From NCBI GenBank assembly GCA_963765875.1, contig CAVXYK010000010.1, positions 124,001 through 188,000 of the forward strand: a DNA stretch of 64,000 nucleotides, read 5' to 3'. Positions 34,305 through 43,432 of the stretch are shown here, piece after piece. Below the pieces are notes generated by a model. It was not told the origin of the DNA. It searched no databases and saw only the letters and a program-made list of their open reading frames with translations. A program made the position numbers and the translations under genes. How positions within the stretch are numbered: the stretch's first letter is position 1; the number at the start of each line of letters is the position of its first letter. This DNA is from JAWKOK01 sp963765875. Lineage in GTDB: Bacteria; Chloroflexota; Anaerolineae; Caldilineales; Caldilineaceae.

Positions 34305-37091
34305 CTACGCCGGTTCCTGATCGTACCAATTTGGCCCGATCTCTACATCGGCCTTCAGCGGCACGTTCAACTGATAGGCCTTCTCCATGGTCTCTTTGAT
34401 CAGGGCTACCAATTTGTCGCACTCAGCAGGCGGCGCCTCAAGCACCACTTCATCGTGCACCTGCAGCAACATGCGGGCTTGATAGCCCTCGGTACGCAAG
34501 CGAGTGTGGAGACGGTCCATGGCGATCTTCATGATGTCGGCGGCAGTGCCCTGGATGGGTGCGTTGATGGCCGCGCGTTCGATGGCCTGGCGTTGGTTGT
34601 GGGGCAGACGTGGGTTGCTCAGCTCCGGGAAGAAACGTTTGCGCCCAAGAAGTGTCTCCACATAGCCCTGTTCGTTGGCCATGACGATGGTCTCGTCGAT
34701 GTAGCCGCGTATGCGTGGATACATGGCGAAATATTGATCCAGAAATTGCTGCGCTTCCTTGGGGCCCATGTCCGTGCGGCTACTGATGCCGAAGGCGCTG
34801 GAGCCGTAGACCGTGGCGAAATTGATGGTCTTGGCCACGCTGCGCTGACTGCGGTCCACCTCGTCAATGGCCACATCAAAGAGCCGAGAGGCTGTGGCCA
34901 CGTGGATGTCCAGGTCGGCGCGGAAGGCTTCGATGAGCGCAGCTTCCTGGGCCACATGGGCCAACACGCGTAGCTCAACCTGGCTGTAGTCTGCCGAGAC
35001 CAGCAGCCATCCCTCGGCGGGCACAAATGCCTTGCGGATCTCGCGCCCCAGGTCGGTGCGGATGGGGATGTTCTGCAAATTCGGGTTGCTGCTGCTCATG
35101 CGCCCGGTGACCGCACCGGTCTGGTTGAAGCTGGTGTGCACGCGTCCTGTCTCAGGATTGACCAGCTGAGGCAGCGCATCCACATAGGTGCCGCGCAGCT
35201 TCTCAAGCTGACGCTGCTCAAAAATGATGGTCAGCACCTTCTGCTGATCCTCGCTCAATTGATCGGACTTAGCAGCCAGCTTCTCCAGCACACCAACCGC
35301 GGTGCTGTAGTTTCCCGATGAGGTCTTCTTGAGGCCCTTGGTCGGGAACTCCATCTCTTCAAAGAGCACCTGGCTCAACTGCTGGGTGCTGCGTAGATTG
35401 AACGAGTGGCCCACGATCTCAAAGAGGCCGTCGGTCAACTCGACCAGGCGGCTGCCCAGGCGTTGCGACATCTCGGCCAGGAAGTCTACGTCAACAGTGA
35501 TGCCCGTCATCTCCATGTCGGTCAATACAGGGACGAGCGGCCGTTCGACCTCGTCGTATATCGGGAACATGCCCGATTCAATCAGTCGAGGCATCAGCTT
35601 GTCGAAGATCTGCAACGTGTAATCAACATCTGCGCCGCAGTAGGCTCCGGCCCGATCAATGTCGACCTTGTCCATGGTGATCTGTTTGCGGCCCGTACCG
35701 ATCAACTCGGTCAACTCAGTCATCTGCACGCCCAATTCGGCCAGCGCCTGGGCCTTGAGCCCCAGTGAACGACTGGACGGATCGAGCAGCCAGGCCATGG
35801 TCATGGTGTCGTCAATCAGGCCGGCGACATCGAGCCCGTGGCGCAGGCAGACGGTCAGATCGTACTTGGCGTTGTGGGCCAGCTTGGGCAGGTCGGCATC
35901 GGCAAAGAAGGGCTGGAGCGCCGTGAGCACAGTCTCCCAAGGCAACTGTTCGCCTTCCTCGTGGGCGACCGGGATGTAGGCGGCCTCGCCGTGCGCCCAG
36001 GCAAGACCCAGCCCGACCAACGTGGCGCGCATGGCGTCGGTGCTGTCGGTCTCGACATCAAAACTGATCCGCTCAGCGGATTCCAGCGCGGTGACAACTT
36101 TGGCCAGCGCCTCCGCGTCCTGAACCATCAGATAGTCGTTGGAGGGCGGCGCCTGTTCGGCGGCGACAGCCTCGTTGTCGCCGAACAGCGACATCTGGCC
36201 CGAAGCATCCTGGATCGATTCACCGGCGGCGTCGGGTAATTCTTTGAGCAGGCTGTGAAATTCCAGCTCGCTGAAGATGGCCGCAACCTTCTCACTGTCA
36301 TAGTCGCGCACGCGGCAGGCATCAGCATCAAAGGTCAGATCCAGATCGGTGACGATGGTCATCAGCCGTTCGTTGCGCCGTACGGCCGGCTCGGCTTCGA
36401 TTAGGTTCTGTTGCGTCTTCGGTCCCTTGATTTCGTCGGCGTGGGCATAGAGATTGTCCAGCGTGCCGTACTGCTTGAGAAATTTGATGGCCGTCTTGTC
36501 ACCCACGCCGGGCACACCGGGGATGTTGTCCGATGAATCGCCGGTCAGGGCCTTGAGCTGAAGAAACTGGTCGGGCGTCATCTCGTAGCGCTTCTGGATC
36601 TCGGCCAGCCCGTAGACGGAGGTCTTGGGGCGAGGTCCGCCGGATGTGTAGAGGATCTGGACGCGGTCATCGACCAGCTGAAACATGTCGCGGTCGCCGG
36701 TCAGGATCAACACGTCGACATCTTGCTCGGCGGCGCGCTTGGCCAACGTGCCCAGCACATCATCGGCCTCGTAGTCGGGCATGGTGATAATGGGAATGTT
36801 GAGCGCGGTCAACACTTCCTGGATGCGCTCGATCTGGCTGCGCATGTCGTCGGGCATGCGTTCGCGTGTCGCCTTGTACTCCTCGAACTCGGCATGTCGC
36901 CACGTGTCGCCCAGGTCGAAGGCCACGGCCACGTACTCAGGCTTGTACTCCTTGAGCACGCTGAATAGCTTGCGCGTAAAGCCGAAGACCGCCGCGGTCA
37001 ACTCGCCTTCGCGAGTCGAGAGCGGCGTCTTCATCCCAAAATAGGCCCTGTAGGCCTGAGAATGGCCGTCGATCAGCAGTAGTGTTGACAT
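34305..37091 (-). CDS. polA: DNA polymerase I
   Basis: A 928-residue repair and replication polymerase. The N-terminal 5'-3' exonuclease has LLIDGHSQAYRAYF, YEADDVLGT and GDSSDNIPGVPGVG. The 3'-5' exonuclease domain keeps its acidic motif (ISFDVETDS), so proofreading is probably active. The polymerase domain has motif A SADYSQVELRVLAH, motif B RSVAKTINFATVYG and motif C LLQVHDEVVLE. I place the start at ATG 37091 (MSTLLLIDGHS). It is the upstream neighbour of argS but separated by a palindrome. Confidence 0.96.
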   Translation of the reverse strand: MSTLLLIDGHSQAYRAYFGMKTPLSTREGELTAAVFGFTRKLFSVLKEYKPEYVAVAFDLGDTWRHAEFEEYKATRERMPDDMRSQIERIQEVLTALNIPIITMPDYEADDVLGTLAKRAAEQDVDVLILTGDRDMFQLVDDRVQILYTSGGPRPKTSVYGLAEIQKRYEMTPDQFLQLKALTGDSSDNIPGVPGVGDKTAIKFLKQYGTLDNLYAHADEIKGPKTQQNLIEAEPAVRRNERLMTIVTDLDLTFDADACRVRDYDSEKVAAIFSELEFHSLLKELPDAAGESIQDASGQMSLFGDNEAVAAEQAPPSNDYLMVQDAEALAKVVTALESAERISFDVETDSTDAMRATLVGLGLAWAHGEAAYIPVAHEEGEQLPWETVLTALQPFFADADLPKLAHNAKYDLTVCLRHGLDVAGLIDDTMTMAWLLDPSSRSLGLKAQALAELGVQMTELTELIGTGRKQITMDKVDIDRAGAYCGADVDYTLQIFDKLMPRLIESGMFPIYDEVERPLVPVLTDMEMTGITVDVDFLAEMSQRLGSRLVELTDGLFEIVGHSFNLRSTQQLSQVLFEEMEFPTKGLKKTSSGNYSTAVGVLEKLAAKSDQLSEDQQKVLTIIFEQRQLEKLRGTYVDALPQLVNPETGRVHTSFNQTGAVTGRMSSSNPNLQNIPIRTDLGREIRKAFVPAEGWLLVSADYSQVELRVLAHVAQEAALIEAFRADLDIHVATASRLFDVAIDEVDRSQRSVAKTINFATVYGSSAFGISSRTDMGPKEAQQFLDQYFAMYPRIRGYIDETIVMANEQGYVETLLGRKRFFPELSNPRLPHNQRQAIERAAINAPIQGTAADIMKIAMDRLHTRLRTEGYQARMLLQVHDEVVLEAPPAECDKLVALIKETMEKAYQLNVPLKADVEIGPNWYDQEPA

Positions 37092-37130
37092 GGTTGTCCG
37101 TTCGGAAAAGGAACAGTTGCGGAAAAAGGG

Positions 37131-37259
37131 TTTTGTCACAGATGGACGCGGATAGAAGAATGATATTCACAGATGATTCCTGAGCAGGTCTTGTGCTGCA
37201 GGAAGCATTGCGTGTTATCTGTGGTTATCCAACCCTATCTATGTCCATCTGTGACAAAA
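37131..37259. repeat. Palindromic repeat upstream of polA
   Basis: TTTTGTCACAGATGGAC (37131-37147) and GTCCATCTGTGACAAAA (37243-37259) are perfect inverted repeats about 95 bp apart, with a less perfect inner pair (ATTCACAGAT / ATCTGTGGTTAT). It sits in the region where the polA promoter should lie. Confidence 0.75.
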
Positions 37260-37281
37260 AAACGGGCTTGGCCCTAGAAAC

Positions 37282-37494
37282 CTACTCGATGGTCAGCTCG
37301 CCTTGCTCGACCAGCTCGCGGACCTGGGGAATCTTCATGACGGAACGCAGCGTGCGGATCGTTCTGCCCGCGTCCAGGCGGCAACGTCCGCTGGGCATTT
37401 CAAGGATGTAGTTGTTGCTTGAATGGTTGACAAGCAGGATTACATCGTCGGGGTTTTCCTGCCAGGTGTTGCCGTTGTACTGTTGCTTTGCCAT
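37282..37494 (-). CDS. Small hypothetical protein
   Basis: A 70-residue protein, MAKQQYNGNTWQENPDDVIL onward, with no recognised domain. AAGGAACGC precedes two adjacent ATG codons; the second (37494) is chosen. The central part (NNYILEMPSGRCRLDAGRTI) looks like a short beta-sheet, and it ends in an acidic helix (VRELVEQGELTIE). Codon use looks protein-like and it is the only good frame here. Function unknown. Confidence 0.5.
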   Translation of the reverse strand: MAKQQYNGNTWQENPDDVILLVNHSSNNYILEMPSGRCRLDAGRTIRTLRSVMKIPQVRELVEQGELTIE

Positions 37495-37678
37495 CATGCG
37501 TTCCTTGGTTGGTTAGGAAACGAGATTTGCCATCCGTGTCCTGGACTAGCCAGTCGGTGGCACCCGTCCGCTTATGCGCAAAATACTCCGGGTATTCTAC
37601 AGTCCGTGCCATCATTTGACAAGAAAATCGGGGAAGGGATGGAGAGGCGTTACCAGTTTTATGGTTCTCGGAACGCAA

Positions 37679-38107
37679 CTATCTTCGTGCAGTGTCGGCA
37701 TTGTGGGCGGCGAGGAATGTCTGCGGCAGGTAAACCGGCAGACTTGCTGACCTGAAATCCCGAACATTGCGCGTGATGATAGCGTCTAGATCTGTCAAAA
37801 TCGCAGATTCATGGAGAACCGCATCTTCGAAATCATCTATAGAGGAACTCAAGGCAGAATGGAGGACGACGTGATCAACTTCGGCAATGCCAAACACCTT
37901 CAATAAGTCGCCAATGGCTTCACGGGAGCGACTAGTATCGCTTGCCTTTTCCAGCAGATTCGCGATTGTTGTCACTGTGGTAGCACACAAGTATCCGTGG
38001 ATTCTTTCTTGCTCAATCAGGCCCATCAACTTGGTGGCCTCATGAACATATGGCTCTCTGGCTAATAGCACATCGAGCACGACATTGGTGTCCAGAAGTA
38101 CCCTCAC
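37679..38107 (-). CDS. PIN-domain toxin (VapC-like)
   Basis: A 142-residue PIN-domain ribonuclease, the toxin of a type II module. The acidic residues are D6 (LLDTNVVLD), the central E/D (DDFEDAVLHESA) and the C-terminal D in IITRNVRDF. It starts within the last codon of its antitoxin (4-nt ATGA overlap), antitoxin first, as usual. The target RNA is unknown. It lies between polA and the DUF5107 gene, at the beginning of the accessory stretch. Confidence 0.85.
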   Translation of the reverse strand: MRVLLDTNVVLDVLLAREPYVHEATKLMGLIEQERIHGYLCATTVTTIANLLEKASDTSRSREAIGDLLKVFGIAEVDHVVLHSALSSSIDDFEDAVLHESAILTDLDAIITRNVRDFRSASLPVYLPQTFLAAHNADTARR

Positions 38108-38355
38108 TGATGTTTTTCCTCTAGATGACGGTAGTAGTTTTCCTCGTCGAGTTCAATGTCTTTGAATCTGCCGACCAAGGATCTCGTTATCGGTGGAAGT
38201 TGCTCGGTGTCCGGCTCGCTGTTTTCTCCATCTGTTAGCAGAAAACCGAAGTACTCAGAAACCAGTTTCGATAAGGACGTGTCATTGTGACGTGCGTAAT
38301 TCTTCGCATTCTGAATCAGCTGCTTGTCAAGCCGGAGTGTTAGTTTTGTCTGCAT
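38104..38355 (-). CDS. Antitoxin of the PIN module
   Basis: An 83-residue protein with an N-terminal ribbon-helix-helix-type segment (MQTKLTLRLDKQLIQNAKNYARHNDTSLSKLVSEYF) and an acidic C-terminal tail that would wrap the toxin (DIELDEENYYRHLEEKHQ). ATG 38355 has a strong AGGAGG ribosome site; the frame start five codons upstream does not. It probably binds its own promoter and represses the operon. Confidence 0.82.
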   Translation of the reverse strand: MQTKLTLRLDKQLIQNAKNYARHNDTSLSKLVSEYFGFLLTDGENSEPDTEQLPPITRSLVGRFKDIELDEENYYRHLEEKHQ

Positions 38356-38526
38356 GGTAGCCTCCTGCACCTGCTCTTCAGGTAGCCCAAAATATTGTGC
38401 ACGTATTTATATTGCATAATTGTACGTCACTGGTGATTGAATGTCAATCGAAAGGGCTTTCTATTATCGAGAAATCGTATCCAATTTCCAGAGTGCGACC
38501 TTGCTATGGCAGGGTAAGAGCCCGGT

Positions 38527-38572
38527 GCTAACAACGAGAAGGCGGGGTACCCTCCGGCTTCTCGTTGTTAGC
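38527..38572. repeat. Perfect 15-bp hairpin in the 38356-38827 intergenic region
   Basis: GCTAACAACGAGAAG and CTTCTCGTTGTTAGC form a perfect stem with a 16-nt GC-rich loop. A partial relative (GCTAACAATGAGAAGC) occurs at 20310-20325. The rest of this ~470-bp gap holds a MITE at 38623-38773 and no gene. Confidence 0.75.
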
Positions 38573-38622
38573 AGACGGACCCCATCCGTTCTAAACTGGT
38601 TTTGATGCGATTGTCCTGCTTT

Positions 38623-38773
38623 CTATGCTGAAGGCTCAACGGGATCATGACTCTTGTAGGTCACGCTGCAAGCGTGACAAGGTACACATACCAGACGGAT
38701 CTAGAGGTCACCAAACTCGTCCGACTGCAAGTCGGACCTACAAAAGCCATGTTTAATAGCGTCTTCAATTTGG
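38623..38773. mobile_element. Second MITE family, copy 1 (GGTCACGCTGCAAGCGTGAC type)
   Basis: A ~150-bp non-coding element carrying two internal palindromes, GGTCACGCTGCAAGCGTGAC and GTCCGACTGCAAGTCGGAC. Copy 2 at 46832-46983 is the same sequence in reverse orientation, similar over the full length. The ends here (CTATGCTGAAGG, CTTCAATTTGG) are decayed from the CTAAACTGAA ends of copy 2. Confidence 0.8.
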
Positions 38774-38827
38774 TACAAGCAGCCTAGGGATACGATCCGA
38801 CCGCTACTCGACAGCTGTCGGATCGTC

Positions 38828-40852
38828 CTACGACATGCGGAAGTCGATCTCCTGCGGCACGGGGAACTCACGTCGCACGCGAGCATGCAGCGCATCATCG
38901 ACGGACCGGCCTTCCTCAGCAGAAATCCGCTGTTCGTGGAACTCGAACCAGAGTTGGGAGAGGGATCTCTCGCCCTCACGTAGATCGGCCACAACCGGCG
39001 GGTTGGCAAAGATTCGTTTGACTCGGGCAAAGTCTTTGATGGCCAGCGCTGCCTGGGCCTCCAGCAGGCGGATGCGTCCGGAATTGCGGACTCCATCGGG
39101 CAGCTCAGCAAGCAGCGCGAGCCATTCGTTGGGCCGATCAGATTGAATCAACGCAGCGCCGCATTCGGCGGCCAGCGGCTGTAGCGAGGGACGTTGGCGA
39201 CAGGCGGCAATGTAGCCGTCGGCAGCCGCAGATAGGTCGCCTTGAAGTTGGGCAAGCAGGGCCAAATTGCGCTCTGCCCACGGTGTCGGACGGAGAACCA
39301 TCGACGTAATCCAGGCAGATCGGGCCCCGTCAGAATCGCCAACATGGTAGCGCATGACGCCCAGGTGGTACCAGGCGGCCCAGTTTTGGCTGCGCCCCTC
39401 CGCAATCGACTGTTCGAGCAGGTTTCGCCATTCGTTCTGGACCATGTAGCCAAGCGGCTCGACGTCTGGGTCTAGTTCGGGGAACGTACGGTCACGCAGC
39501 AGGGCCAGCCAAGGCGCCTGCTCTTCGTTCAGATCCGCGTCAGTGAAGGGAGCGTTCTCTACAACCAATGATGGAGCCAATGCTGGATCGCCGGATGCCT
39601 CAAGTCGAAGCTGCTCCAGCATGCCCCAGCCGGAGCCGGATTGGAACAGGTCAGTTGGAGCATCGTTGGCCCAGGCAGCGCTCCGCTGGTGCTCGGTCTC
39701 CAACTCAGTCTCAGAGATCAAGGCGTCTAGCGGCTTCTGCACTGCCTTCTGTGCCGCTGCCCAGTCGCGGCCATGGACGTCCTCGGCGTCGGCATCCATC
39801 AACCCGTAGGCCTCAAGCCAGGTCCACTCTGTGTGTGGCGGCATGCGTAGATGCTCAGTCTGGGTGCGAGCAAGACCGGCCTGGATCTCGAGATAGGTCA
39901 CGCCCGGCTTGGCAAGGAAGGTCTGCCAGGTACGTCCGCCCGAACCCATGCCCCATAGGAAGAGCTTGCGGCCCTGAAGCCGGGGCGTCGAGGCCTGGAC
40001 CAGCCCCTTTCCATGGCCGTCAAGCGCCGTGATCCAGTGGCGTTCGCCGTCAGGAATGTGGAAGAAGAAGTCGGCGGCACGCGATACGTTGGTCGTGTAG
40101 CTGACATCGGTGTCGTTGACTTCGGGAATCGGGGCGACGAAGAGGCTGCCTGCCTGGTAGCCGAAGCTGTAGGCTGATGTGGCCGGCGCGACAACGCGCG
40201 TCTCCGGCGATTCGGGCGCGGCCATGTTGGACCACCAGTACATGGGTGTCTCTTCATCATGCGGGTTGGTGATGCGCACGCGTACGAAGAGTACCGGCGA
40301 GCCGTCCGGCAAATAGGCGTCGATCTGGAAGGGGGTGCGGCGAATGCGCTCCCATTCGTACATTCGCAGGACCGGCGTGCCGTCGTCGCGCTGCGCGCGG
40401 GCGGCGAAGAGGGGCGAGCAGGTGAAGGGGCAGTGGCCGATTGTGCCGATATTCCACTCGACGCCGCCGCTGAACCAGGCATTGCGAATGGCCAGGTTAG
40501 CCGGCTGAAAAACAGGGTTGACGCTGAGCAATTCCCGGTCGCTTGGCTTGTGATAGAGCGACCAGAGGCGGCCGCCCATCTCCAAGAGAAAGGTCGCGCG
40601 CAGGGTTTCGTTCTCCAGTACGGCGACGCGGAAATCACGCTGGACTTTGTTGCGGTCGTAGCGATCTTGCATGGTGTAGGGAAGGGGCGTGTCGACGCGC
40701 CCGTAGGTCATGTTGCGCACCATCTCTTCGGGCACGCCGGGCGCGTCGGTGATCTCATGCACATCGCGTGCCGGTTTCAAGGGTGGCAGGGGGTTCTGTG
40801 GTCCGAGATCTGCCGCCGGCATGGTCCAGGTTTCAAGTCGCAGTTCGCTCAT
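38828..40852 (-). CDS. DUF5107 domain protein with C-terminal TPR-like repeats
   Basis: 674 residues. The N-terminal half (about 45-350) is the DUF5107 beta-sandwich, related in fold to mutarotase-like carbohydrate domains: LLEMGGRLWSLYHKPSDRELL, GGVEWNIGTIGHCPFTCSPLF, TPMYWWSNMAAPE. The C-terminal half has helical TPR-like repeats (WAAWYHLGVMRYHVGDSDGARSAW, RNLALLAQLQGDLSAAADGY). No signal peptide. The enzymatic role is not established for the family; a link to carbohydrate metabolism is likely from its fold and genomic company. MITE copy 1 lies 54 bp beyond the stop. Confidence 0.8.
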   Translation of the reverse strand: MSELRLETWTMPAADLGPQNPLPPLKPARDVHEITDAPGVPEEMVRNMTYGRVDTPLPYTMQDRYDRNKVQRDFRVAVLENETLRATFLLEMGGRLWSLYHKPSDRELLSVNPVFQPANLAIRNAWFSGGVEWNIGTIGHCPFTCSPLFAARAQRDDGTPVLRMYEWERIRRTPFQIDAYLPDGSPVLFVRVRITNPHDEETPMYWWSNMAAPESPETRVVAPATSAYSFGYQAGSLFVAPIPEVNDTDVSYTTNVSRAADFFFHIPDGERHWITALDGHGKGLVQASTPRLQGRKLFLWGMGSGGRTWQTFLAKPGVTYLEIQAGLARTQTEHLRMPPHTEWTWLEAYGLMDADAEDVHGRDWAAAQKAVQKPLDALISETELETEHQRSAAWANDAPTDLFQSGSGWGMLEQLRLEASGDPALAPSLVVENAPFTDADLNEEQAPWLALLRDRTFPELDPDVEPLGYMVQNEWRNLLEQSIAEGRSQNWAAWYHLGVMRYHVGDSDGARSAWITSMVLRPTPWAERNLALLAQLQGDLSAAADGYIAACRQRPSLQPLAAECGAALIQSDRPNEWLALLAELPDGVRNSGRIRLLEAQAALAIKDFARVKRIFANPPVVADLREGERSLSQLWFEFHEQRISAEEGRSVDDALHARVRREFPVPQEIDFRMS

Positions 40853-40904
40853 ACGATCATCCTTTCAAGGTGGTTCTGTTTTCGCTCAGCGAAAGAGAAA
40901 TGAC

Positions 40905-40986
40905 GATCTACGAAGAGACACGAATGAGCACGAAGAACTATCACCCTTTGTGTTTCTTCGTGCTCATTCGTGCCCCTTCGTGGATC
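40905..40986. repeat. Palindromic repeat CACGAATGAGCACGAAG
   Basis: CACGAATGAGCACGAAG (40919-40935) and CTTCGTGCTCATTCGTG (40956-40972) form a perfect 17-bp inverted repeat; outer GATCTACGAAG / CTTCGTGGATC extends it. Related words (ACACGAATTC, ATTCGTGTC) occur at 60058-60130. It lies between the divergent DUF5107 and LLM genes. Confidence 0.75.
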
Positions 40987-41101
40987 ATAGTTTTTCGGTA
41001 CTTGCTCAACGGATGCATTCTGACAGTCACACACTGTGAACGCGTCTAGGATGTTGATTCACTATACCTAAATTCGTGGAGCCGTCAATCAGGAGTTCAT
41101 C

Positions 41102-42211
41102 ATTAGCACTCAAGTCGACAACCAAATCCAAACATCCGAAGCGGGCAATCGAGCCTTCGAGCTTGGTCTCTACTCCTTCGCCGAGTTGACACCCGATCCG
41201 CAGACCGGCATCAAGATCAGCCCGGCCGAGCGACTGGCCAATCTTGTGGAGAGCGTTGAACTGGCCGAGCAGGTTGGTCTGGATGTCTTTGGTTTGGGCG
41301 AACACCACCGACCGGACTTCGTCTCGTCGTCGCCGGCGGTGATCCTGGCGGCTATCGCTGGACGCACCAAGAAGATCCGACTCAGCAGCGCCGTCACCGT
41401 GCTCAGCTCAGACGATCCGGTGCGCGTCTTTCAGGATTTTGCTTCGTTGGATTTGCTTTCCAACGGCCGCGCCGAGATTATGGCCGGGCGCGGTTCGTTC
41501 ATCGAGTCGTTCCCGCTTTTCGGTTACGACTTGAACGACTACAATGCTCTGTTTGCAGAGAAGCTGGAACTGCTGCTCGAACTGCGCAAGGCAGAACAAG
41601 TTACGTGGAGCGGCAGACATCGGACGGCGCTCACCGGCCAGGGTGTCTACCCGCGCCCGGTTCAGGATCCGCTGCCGGTCTGGGTGGCCGTGGGCGGCAC
41701 GCCCGAGTCGGTCAAACGCACGGCTGCGCTGGGCCTGCCCATGGCGCTGGCCATCATCGGCGGCATGCCCGAGCAGTTTGGGCCCATGGTCGACCTCTAT
41801 CGCCAGAGCTGGCAGCGCGCCGGCCACGATGCAGCCGATCTGCAGCTGAGCATCAATTGCCATGGATATCTTGCCGACGATTCTCAGCAGGCCATCGACG
41901 AATCGTTTCCGTCGTTCGAACTGGTCATGAACAAGATAGGGCAGGAGCGGGGCTGGCCGCCGATGAGCAAAGGCGCGTTCGAGGCATCCTGTTCGCTGCG
42001 TGGGGCAAACTTCGTGGGCAATCCGGACGATGTGATCGAGAAGATCCTCTATCAGCACGAGATCTTCAATCACGACCGGCTACTGCTCCAGCTCAGCGTC
42101 GGCACCATGCCCCACGCCAAGGTGATGCATGCGATTGAGTTGTTGGGGACCAAGGTCGCTCCTGTGGTGCGGGCGGAGATTGGACGGCGAAGAAGCATGT
42201 CGGACGCGTAG
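41102..42211 (+). CDS. LLM-class flavin-dependent oxidoreductase (luciferase-like)
   Basis: A luciferase-like TIM-barrel oxidoreductase using reduced FMN or F420, ~369 residues. Motifs are FELGLYSFAELTPDPQTG, GLDVFGLGEHHRPDFVSSSPAVILAAIA, AEIMAGRGSFIESFPLFGY and LPVWVAVGGTPES. The conserved FELGLYSF strand lies upstream of the first usual start (TTG 41186), and no ATG or GTG exists in frame there. AGGAG at 41091-41095 is followed six bases later by ATT (41102), so a rare AUU start is the best guess. The last 108 bp are duplicated at 43108-43215 beyond a toxin-antitoxin pair. Confidence 0.85.
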   Translation: MSTQVDNQIQTSEAGNRAFELGLYSFAELTPDPQTGIKISPAERLANLVESVELAEQVGLDVFGLGEHHRPDFVSSSPAVILAAIAGRTKKIRLSSAVTVLSSDDPVRVFQDFASLDLLSNGRAEIMAGRGSFIESFPLFGYDLNDYNALFAEKLELLLELRKAEQVTWSGRHRTALTGQGVYPRPVQDPLPVWVAVGGTPESVKRTAALGLPMALAIIGGMPEQFGPMVDLYRQSWQRAGHDAADLQLSINCHGYLADDSQQAIDESFPSFELVMNKIGQERGWPPMSKGAFEASCSLRGANFVGNPDDVIEKILYQHEIFNHDRLLLQLSVGTMPHAKVMHAIELLGTKVAPVVRAEIGRRRSMSDA

Positions 42212-42289
42212 CCTCTGCAGTTCATTCGTGGAACGGGCGTTACAGCGCCGGTGGAGCGATAAATCTTGTCTACACCGCGCGGAGACTTC

Positions 42290-42727
42290 TCACCCCTCGG
42301 TGATCAATGGGTTTGACACAAGGATGTTTCGATACAATTGTCCGGCGTTCAGATCCTCTGACCATAACATCTTGCAACCTAGACGTTCAGCGCTGCAGAT
42401 AATCATGGCGTCCCAAAATGATATCTGGTATCTCTCTTGAATTGCAATTGCTTCGTGAATGTCTTCCACAGTCGGACTGTGAATGCGCCACAGTCCAAGA
42501 CTGTCGATGATCTCTAACGCCTGACCGGACGCGATTGGTCTAGTCACCTTCCGCGTGGCAGTTACATAGAATTCTTGCAACACTTGAATACTGAGGCAGC
42601 CTTCTTTGCTCTCCCAAAGCCTCTCGATCAATGCTTTTGCCCGGTCATGTTTCTGCCCGGCGGACTGATCGTGGGCGTAGACCAATACATTCGTATCGAT
42701 GAACTGGTACGTCGGCTCATCGTTCAT
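42290..42727 (-). CDS. PIN-domain toxin (VapC-like)
   Basis: A 145-residue PIN-domain ribonuclease: FIDTNVLVYAHD holds the first acidic pair, LSIQVLQEFYVTATRK the central Glu, and ISFWDAMIICSAERLG the C-terminal Asp. This is the long PIN type that ends with LWSEDLNAGQ. ATG 42727 overlaps the antitoxin by 11 nt. The whole module is antisense to, and enclosed between, the LLM gene and a copy of its 3' end. Confidence 0.88.
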   Translation of the reverse strand: MNDEPTYQFIDTNVLVYAHDQSAGQKHDRAKALIERLWESKEGCLSIQVLQEFYVTATRKVTRPIASGQALEIIDSLGLWRIHSPTVEDIHEAIAIQERYQISFWDAMIICSAERLGCKMLWSEDLNAGQLYRNILVSNPLITEG

Positions 42728-42962
42728 GCAGGGACTCTCTTTTCCAGTCGACTTTGCCGTTGGTGCCCAACTCAATCTCTTCGGCAAGCATCGCTAGATG
42801 TTTTCTTTTGGCGATGGCGTATTGTTCATTCTTCTCCACCAGATCAGTCAGCAACTCAACCATTAGCCCGGACAACGACGTTTCGTGGTCAATTGCCATG
42901 ATTTTTGCTTTGCGAATCAGGCTTTTGGGAAGCGACAATGTCACGTTCTGTTTTTCGATCAT
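42717..42962 (-). CDS. Antitoxin of the PIN module (ribbon-helix-helix type)
   Basis: An 81-residue protein beginning IEKQNVTLSLPKSLIRKAKI, a ribbon-helix-helix DNA-binding segment, followed by HETSLSGLMVELL and a basic/acidic C-terminal part that should bind the toxin. The ribosome site GGAGGTACC lies just upstream of ATG 42962. The operon order antitoxin-toxin with overlap is typical. Confidence 0.85.
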   Translation of the reverse strand: MIEKQNVTLSLPKSLIRKAKIMAIDHETSLSGLMVELLTDLVEKNEQYAIAKRKHLAMLAEEIELGTNGKVDWKRESLHER

Positions 42963-43107
42963 GGTACCTCCAGGCGTTCACGCAAATGTGTGTTGCACGT
43001 GTTTGCGTGACAATTGTACCTCGCAGCGATAACAATTGCAACGTCGAATAGTTTGTTCAGTACACGCAAGCAGAGCAGCGCTCGGGATGGCTTTGGCGAC
43101 AAACGGC

Positions 43108-43235
43108 TGCTCCAACTCAGCGTCGGCACCATGCCACACGCCAAGGTGATGCATGCGATTGAGTTGTTGGGGACCAAGGTCGCGCCGGTGGTGCGGGCGG
43201 AGATTGGACGGCGAACTGACAAGGTTTCGGATTGA
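43108..43235 (+). pseudogene. Duplicated 3' end of the LLM oxidoreductase gene
   Basis: The 108 bp at 43108-43215 match 42084-42191 with four differences, and all four are synonymous (CAG/CAA, CCC/CCA, GCT/GCG, CCT/CCG). The encoded segment from LLQLSVGTMPHAKVMHAI to RAEIGRR is identical. The copy has its own different C-terminal residues (TDKVSD) and stop. Upstream of it the sequence is unrelated, so it is only a tail fragment. It is in direct orientation with the full gene, with a PIN module in between. Confidence 0.88.
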
Positions 43236-43432
43236 GTTGTGTTTGCGGATAGCCCATGCACATCTACTTGCCTTGGTTCAATTGCACGAACTCGCTATGA
43301 AAGGCTGGCTCTCTAAAGGTCAGGCCACCGTCTGCGTAGGTGCAGAGATCGGGCCATGTTGTGCCGTGCGGATCATTGATGAAGCGTTTGTAGAGAACGG
43401 TCACAGCACGGCTGCCCAATGCCCATAGCCAA

